A DNA stretch of 64,000 nucleotides from Cycas panzhihuaensis. Its lineage: Eukaryota > Cycadophyta. Position 1 is the stretch's first letter; the number at the start of each line of letters is the position of its first letter. Made by a program: the position numbers and the translations under genes. The stretch spans positions 133,307,741 through 133,371,740 of the forward strand of contig CM041465.1 of NCBI GenBank assembly GCA_023213395.1. The letters run 5' to 3'. The notes under the pieces were generated by a model. The model saw nothing but the letters and a program-made list of their open reading frames with translations, did no database searches and had not been told where the DNA came from. Below, in pieces: positions 58,261 through 64,000 of this stretch.

Positions 58261-59171
58261 CTTTTACCTATCACTACTCCTCCTAACAATGACTTCTATT
58301 ATATAATTGACCTCCAATCCAACTATGACTCTATCAGCCTTAGACCCTACCATAACTCATACTTTTAAAATAATGAAATTGAGAAACTCATAACTAAGCT
58401 CCTCAACATGGGCATAATCCAACTAAGTAAAAGCCCTTATACAACCCTAATTATCTTAACTAGGAAGAAGGATGGCTTCTTCTACCTCTGTATTGATTAT
58501 AGGGAACTAAATAAGATTACCATTAAAAATAAGTTCTCCACCCCTTGCATAGATAAAATGCTGGATGAAATCCATGTCGCAACCATTTTTTCTAAGTTAG
58601 ACCTTCAATCTAGCTACTGCCAAATTCCAATTACCCTACAAGATTGCCATAAGATGGCATTTCAAATACATCATTGCCATTTTGAGTTTTGTTCAATGGC
58701 CTTTAGATTTTGTAATGCCCTAGTAACTTTTCAAGATTTCATGAATAAAATCTTTGGCCCTTATCTCTGAAAGTTTGTCATTATTTTCTTCGATGATATT
58801 CTTATTTATAGTGTTTGCCTGGACCACCACATCCAACACTTAGAAATTATTCTTTAAATACTACAAAATCACTAACTCTGCACAAAATTATCTAAGTGTG
58901 AGTTTGAGCAATCATAACTTAAATACTTGGGGCATATCATATCATTAGAAGGGATATGTGTAGACCCTAATAAAATATCAGTCATCATGACTTGGCCAAT
59001 ACCTATCACTCTTACCTAACTACAAGCATTCCTTAGACTCACATGATTCTATCGACATTTTATACATAATTATGTTGCCCTTAATGTGCCCTTAACCAAC
59101 CTTCTTTGTAAAGAGGCTTTCCAATGGTCTCCAAAAGCTAACGCTATTTTTTCTCATCGCAATGTTGTAAT
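58261..59171 (+). pseudogene. Gypsy F RT and RNase H start
   Basis: RT is open for 120 codons at 58408-58770: [42 protein letters not shown], and MAFRFCNALVTFQDFMNKIF, where P-F-G-L is typical. The catalytic IFFDDILIYS near 58782-58812 keeps both Asp residues. The tether HIISLEGICVDP near 58935 and FYRHF near 59048 lead into the RNase H region, cut at 59171 by Copia C. Confidence 0.88.
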
Positions 59172-59816
59172 TATTAAGAATATAAGGTCCCAAACCTTAA
59201 ACCGCCACAAGATCTAAACTATTTTGTAACTAGTTATAGGAATCAAAACTACAATTTAACATGTAGGTTCTAAACTCATAGATAATACAATAACATGAAT
59301 ATAAAATCCAAACATCATATATGCACCCGATATAACGTGGTAAAACCCTAGCAATATTCTAGGGAAATATCCACAGAGGAAAGGTATCGATCTTTATTAC
59401 TATAAAATGGAGAAAAAATACATCTCAGTAGTAAAGTACTCTCAGGAACAATAACTAGGAGTTGCCCTCATCACACTACATTACATTACATACAACATAA
59501 TAAGAAAAGCCCTAAATCAGGCTACATGAGAGGGACATCAAAGGCATAAATCTCAACCATAGAATCTAGGATATTTGTATCGAACGACCCTGATTCTCTT
59601 TACATTTAAATATGGTTTACAGGGCTAATTTTTTAGGTCAGGGGCTATTACCCCCAAACCCCCTCTTAGCGGGGGGTGTTCCATGCCCCCCGCATCTCCC
59701 AGCCAAGGGGGGCTCCCACCCCCTTTGGAACCCCCTTAGAAAGATTAAGGGGGGAAACTGTGCTGCTAACATACTAAAATTTTAGCCTCAAACTATTGTT
59801 GTCACAATATCCAACA
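59172..59816 (-). repeat. Copia C 3' LTR with G/C-rich block
   Basis: The left edge TATTAAGAATATAAGG corresponds to TGTTGAGGATACAAGG of the other LTR (G-to-A and C-to-T changes). The right edge is CCAACA. A G/C-rich block with runs of C and G at 59640-59755 stands out from the AT-rich background. Homologues: 43479-44071, 53269-53917, 63817 onward. Confidence 0.9.
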
Positions 59817-59827
59817 ATCTCCACCTT
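59817..59827 (-). other. Copia C polypurine tract
   Basis: The minus strand reads CAAGGTGGAGAT immediately before TGTTGG of the LTR, the usual copia arrangement. Confidence 0.85.
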
Positions 59828-59829
59828 GA

Positions 59830-61350
59830 CAATAATTTATCCAGTACCTTTCCTAGACCCTTCATAATCTTTTCTACAAGCCAAGAGAAGTCAAACACCA
59901 TTTGAATTTCTCTAATGGTACTGGTTTTGTGAACATATCAACATAATTTTGATTTATGTGAATCTTCTCAAGTGCTACCCCACTTGCTTCTACAACCTGT
60001 CTAACAAAATGGTACTTAAGAGCAATATGCTTTGTTCTACTATGATAAGATGGATGCTTGGCTAAGTAAATGGCACTTTGACTATCAAAAAATACCTTTA
60101 CATTTTCCTGTCTCCTTCCAAGCTCAACCAATAGACCCTGTAACTAGATTATTTCTTTATAAGCATGTGCTGCAGTAACATATTTAGCTTCCATGGTTGA
60201 CAATGTAATTGTGCTCTACAATTTGGACATTCAACTAACTGGACCATTTATAAGAGTGAAAACATAACCTGAAGTAGACCTTCTTTTGTCTAAATCTCCT
60301 GCAAAGTTTGAATCGATATATCCACAAACCTGATTACCTATACTTCTAAAGGTGATGCAGTAGTCACTTGTGCCTCTTAAATACCGAAGCACTTATTTCA
60401 CTGCAGCCCAATGTTTCTTTCCTAGATTTGCTAGAAATTAGCTAACTACACTGACTGCATGTGAAATATCAGGTCTTATACATACTATGGCATACATCAA
60501 ACTTCCTATTGCACTAGCATAAGGCACACGATACATATAAATCTTTTCCTCTTCACTACTAGGACTCATATTCAAAGAAAGCTTAAAGTGGGAAGCCAAT
60601 GGGATACTCATTGGTTTCCCATTTGCCATACCAAACTTGATTAACACCTTCTCCACATATTTCTATTGTGATAACTATAGCTTACCATTTTTCCTGTCTC
60701 TATGTATCTCCATGCCTAAGATTTATTTTGCAGCTCCTAGATCCTTCATATTAAAAGTCCTAGCCAATTGAGCCTTTAGCTTATTGATTTCTTCCATGCT
60801 CTTACTTGTAACCAGCATGTCATCAACATATAATACCAAGATAATGAATAAGCTATTGTCCATAAATTTAAAGTAAACACACTGATCATACTCACTTATT
60901 TTAAAAATTTGGCTCTTCATACAGGCATCAAACTTCTTGTACCATTGCCCGGGTGATTACTTCAGGCCATACAATGATTTCCTGAGCCTGCAAATAAGTC
61001 TTTTCCTGCCATCTTATACAAACCCTTCTGGTTGATCTATATAGATCTCCTCATCTAAATCTCCATGTAGAAAAGCTATTTTTACATCTAATTGCTCCAA
61101 CTCTAAATCAAGAGAAGCTACTAATGCTAACATTACTCGAATTGAAACAAGTTTGACAATTAATGAAAATATCTCATGAAAGTCAATACCTACTTTCTGT
61201 ACAACCTTTAGCCACTAGTCTTACCCTATATTTATCAACCTTTCCATCAACATCTATTTTCTTTTTGAAAACCCACCTGCAACCAATAGTCTTCCTGCCA
61301 TGTGGAAGTTCTACCAAGTCCCATGAATTATTTTTCTTCAAAGCATCTAT
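59830..61350 (-). pseudogene. Copia C reverse transcriptase and RNase H
   Basis: On the minus strand the RT begins near 61350. LVLYVDDMLVTS near 60830-60800 is the intact catalytic box, and FNMKDLGAAK closes the segment. PLASHFKLS, MYRVPYASAIGSLMYAI and RPDISHAVSVVS (60438-60656) precede RNase H. The RNase H end at 59874-60131 reads VFFDSQSAIYLAKHPSYHSRTKHI, VALEKIHI and VDMFTKPVPLEKFKW, with the family D-N-x-S changed to D-S-Q-S. Stops separate otherwise long open stretches. Confidence 0.9.
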
Positions 61351-61449
61351 CTCTTCCTGCATAGCTCTTTTCTACTTCTCACCATGGATATCATCTACTA
61401 CTTCCTGATAACATATGGGCTCACCATCATTAGAAACCAAAGCAATAGA

Positions 61450-62400
61450 AATAGAAGGGTTGTACCTATTAGGTGGATGACTAACTCATATAGATCTTCT
61501 AACTTTTGGTAGAGGAGTGTTCACATACTCCTATGAATCTACTATTGATTCATCTTTAGAAAGATCTTCCTGCACTTCTGATTCCACAGATGGCTGTATT
61601 TCAAACTTATCTTGTTGATGTTTAGCTTATTGCTTTTATTTTATTTCAACTTCTCTACTGTTTGATTTTACAAGGGGAGATTCATCAAATACAACATCTC
61701 TGTTAATGGTGATTTTGTGGGAAGTAGGATCCCATAACCTGTATCCCTTCATACCATCTTTATCACCATAACTAATAAAGATACATTTCTTGGATTTTGG
61801 GTCTAACTTTGAACATTTACTTTTATCAGTCCAGGCATAAGCATCATAACCAAAAACTCTCAAATTTGAATAATCACATGGATGTCCAATCTATACCTCT
61901 TCAGGAATCTTACAATCTATTGTAAGTGATGGTGTTTTGTTTACCATATAGTAAGATGTTTGAACAGCTTCTACCCACAAGCCCTACTCCAGTCCAGCAT
62001 TACTTAATATGTATCTTGCTCTTTCCAAGAGTGTCCTATTCATGTGCTTAGTAATGCTATTTTGCTGTGGAGTATAGCTAGTGGTCTTATGTCTTTTGAT
62101 CCCAGCTTCTCTGTAATAGTTCTCAAACTCCAAGGAGTTAAACTCACCTCTATTGTCAATTATTAAATATTTAATTGACTTATCAGTACTATTCTTAACT
62201 AGAGCCTTGAACTGCTTAAACACACTGAAAACTTTAGATTTCCTTTCGAAAAAATAGACCTGTACCTTCCTGGAATAATCATCTATAAATGTTACAAAAT
62301 ACAATGATCCTCCACGAGATATTTTAGGGGCTAGTCCCCATACATTTGAATGTATGTAATCCAAAATGTCTTTACTAGTGTGACTCCCTACTTTAAACTT
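61450..62400 (-). pseudogene. Copia C integrase
   Basis: The core at 61984-62364 reads IHSNVWGLAPKISRGGS, YFVTFIDDYSRK, LIIDNRGEFNSLEF and YTPQQNSITKHMNRTLLERAR. The first catalytic Asp (usual H-S-D-V-W) is Asn and the catalytic Glu (usual V-A-E-R-M-N) is Lys, both G-to-A changes; the middle Asp remains. The C-terminal part at 61636-61863 has RVFGYDAYAW, KSKKCIFISYGD, GYRLWDP and NRDVVFDE. Confidence 0.9.
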
Positions 62401-62930
62401 GAGTCTACACTATTTTCTAAAAACACAATGTTTACACAAAGAAAAATCTAAAAGTTGTAAGTCAGGAAGTAACTTACGATTTATCAGCACCTTAAGTCCT
62501 TTCTTACTCATGTTCCCAAGTCTCTAATGCCATAATTGAGCTAGATCTTCTGCAATCTTTGATGTTGTAGTTGCTTGGATGACATCTATACTTCCACTAA
62601 AATATAAAGATTTCCTGTCTTTAAGGCTTTCATAACAACTAAGGTGCCCTTTGACACCTTTAGGACTCCTTCATGACTTGTATGCTTAAAACCTCCTGAA
62701 TCTAGTTCACCTAAGGAAATCAGATTCTTTTTTAGATCAAGTACATGTCTAACCTCAGTTAATATTCTGACTACCCCATTGATCATCTTAATTCTGATGC
62801 TACCAATGCCCACTATCTTACAAGAAACTTCATTTCCCATAAGCACATCACCACCATCAAGAGGTTGGTATGATGAGAACCAACTCTTGTGTGGACACAT
62901 GTGGTACGAAGCACCTAAATCTAATAACTA
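62401..62930 (-). pseudogene. Copia C protease end and GAG-pre-integrase
   Basis: At 62586-62900 the minus strand gives CPHKSWFSSYQPLDGGDVLM, then VLDLKKNLISLGELDSGGFK and VVMKALKTGNLYIL. This is the second half of the copia protease region followed by the start of the GAG-pre-integrase. The D-S-G-x-S-H-H active-site stretch, just upstream at 62900-62930, is damaged (LLDLGAS-like). Confidence 0.82.
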
Positions 62931-62959
62931 GTTATGGTGATAATGAGAAACATTATAAA

Positions 62960-63800
62960 TGACCAAGACATCATCATCCATACCTTGATTTGACTCCACC
63001 TAATTTGCCTCCTTGGCAGGATCTTCTCTTTTCTAGAACTCCTTCCTTTTGTAGCAATCCTTCTTGAGGTGACCAGTCTTATTACAATGCCAACACCTGA
63101 GCTTACTCTTTTTACTCTTTGACTTGGACCTTAATGTATCCCTGGAGTTTTGTCCTCTCTCAAACATTCTACCTGTTACCATCATAGCTTCTAGTGTGGA
63201 GGTTTCAAGACTAGATTTCCTCCACACTTCTTCCATTAGCAAAGCACTTACAATAGAATCATAATCCAATATATCTGTAGTGCTAAAACTAATTGAGATG
63301 ATAATGTTATCCTCATCCTCAATTTTAACATCGATGCTAGTTAACTAACAAATAAGAGTATTGAAAATATTTAAATGGTTAGCAATTTTTATACCTTCCT
63401 TCATCCGTAATGAGTACAGTTGCCTCTTTAGGTAGATTTGATTCGTTATTGATTTGGTCATATACAGGCCTTCCAACTAGGTCTGTAATCCTGCTGCTAT
63501 CTCCTCCCCTGCAATGTTAAACAAGACTTCATCTACCAAGCACAAGCGTATTATGCTAAGTGCCTTTTTCTCTAAGTCATCCATTCATCATCATCCATCC
63601 CTACGTGTTTCTTTGATTTACCTACAAGGGCTTTGTACAAACCCTATTGTATAAGAGTATCATGTGTTTTTAGCTTCCACAACTCGAATATAGTTTTTCT
63701 ATTGAATTTCTCCACCTCGAACTTTGCACTTGCTAGTTTCACCATTTGGTGTAGAAAAACTGACACCAAAACCTTCACAAACTCACTACAAAAAAACAAG
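62960..63800 (-). pseudogene. Copia C gag with intact CCHC knuckle
   Basis: Gag begins near 63740 (VKLASAKFEVEKFNRKTIFELW). It continues with a decayed core and ends with RCWHCNKTGHLKKDCYKRKEF near 63035-63100. The knuckle keeps the C-x2-C-x4-H-x4-C spacing exactly, the only intact zinc knuckle I see in the window. Confidence 0.88.
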
Positions 63801-63802
63801 TG

Positions 63803-63814
63803 GCTATGATACCA
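63803..63814 (-). other. Copia C primer-binding site
   Basis: The minus strand reads TGGTATCATAGC, two bases after the LTR. It is the initiator tRNA-Met complement with one change. Confidence 0.87.
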
Positions 63815-63816
63815 CT

Positions 63817-64000
63817 TGTTGAGGATACAAGGTCCCAAACCTTAAATCTCCACAAGATCTGAACTATTTTGCAACTAGTTATAGGAATCAAAACTAAAAT
63901 TTAACATGCAAGTTATAAACTTAGAGATAATACAATAACATGAATATGAAAGCCAAACATCATATATACACATAATATAACATAGTAAAACCCTAACAGT
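63817..64000 (-). repeat. Copia C 5' LTR (partial, cut by the window end)
   Basis: TGTTGAGGATACAAGGTCCC and the following about 180 bases align with 59172-59360. The rest is beyond the window. Confidence 0.9.

Larger units (their letters stand above)
56612..59171 (+). mobile_element. Gypsy F: 5'-truncated chromovirus, interrupted by Copia C
   Basis: The sequence starts inside gag (ILTQLQQLLSPQLQSIGTSNTTGN at 56612), matching Gypsy A gag, and runs through protease and RT into RNase H. It stops at 59171, mid-codon run FSHRNVVI, where the Copia C LTR begins. LTR, primer-binding site and gag start are missing on the left. The remainder should resume right of the window. It belongs to the same protein family as Gypsy A and E. 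Confidence 0.88.
59172..64000 (-). mobile_element. Copia C: Ty1/copia element nested in Gypsy F (runs off the right edge)
   Basis: Minus-strand element with 3' LTR at 59172-59816, polypurine tract 59817-59827, RNase H, RT, integrase, protease and gag to about 63800. The primer-binding site is at 63803-63814, and the 5' LTR begins at 63817 and is cut by the window end. The left flank GTAAT (59167-59171) should be the target duplication; its partner is outside the window. This is the best preserved copia in the window, yet catalytic residues of integrase are lost. Confidence 0.92.

Overview
The window is about 64 kb of AT-rich plant nuclear DNA made almost entirely of decayed LTR retrotransposons nested inside one another. 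I see no intact host gene, rRNA, tRNA or CRISPR array. The plant assignment rests on chromodomain Ty3/gypsy elements, Ty1/copia elements primed by initiator tRNA-Met, a gypsy element with an archaeal-type RNase H, and a fragment of a plant HAK/KUP/KT potassium transporter. A large, repeat-rich seed-plant genome (perhaps a gymnosperm) is my guess; the species cannot be read from the sequence.

Layout, left half. An old Ty1/copia element on the minus strand (Copia A) is cut into four pieces (1-1207, 7601-7815, about 15804-16027, 22171-24774 plus LTR) whose polyprotein order is continuous when read through. Three elements sit inside it: a minus-strand chromovirus (Gypsy A, 1208-7600), a rearranged copia (Copia B, 7816-15798, perfect 5-bp target duplication ATTAT) and a chromovirus (Gypsy B, 16028-22170, perfect duplication TGAAT). 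Copia B is the most unusual object. Between its primer-binding site and its gag it carries an antisense piece of a HAK/KUP transporter, and its reverse-transcriptase half lies inverted behind a third, inverted LTR.

Middle. A gypsy fragment with the archaeal-type RNase H upstream of reverse transcriptase (Gypsy C, about 26.0-30.5 kb) is followed by the 5' part and gag of another gypsy element (Gypsy D). Gypsy D is split by a complete chromovirus (Gypsy E, 31995-38296, perfect duplication AAAAC). Gypsy D gag then stops at what looks like the LTR of a minus-strand copia remnant (Copia D, from 40531).

Right half. A minus-strand LTR element (Element G, 42526-46644) carries a solo LTR. A 4.2-kb AT-rich stretch with no recognisable gene follows. 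Next comes a gypsy-derived element retaining only gag and protease (Element I, 50838-55552), interrupted by a very long AT microsatellite and a solo LTR. Last is a 5'-truncated gypsy (Gypsy F), broken by a minus-strand copia (Copia C) that runs off the right edge.

Decay. Differences between LTR pairs and most in-frame stops are C-to-T or G-to-A changes (Gln or Trp codons becoming stops), as expected from long-term cytosine methylation and deamination. None of the elements looks able to move by itself. The annotation is therefore a stratigraphy of insertions, not a set of cooperating genes.
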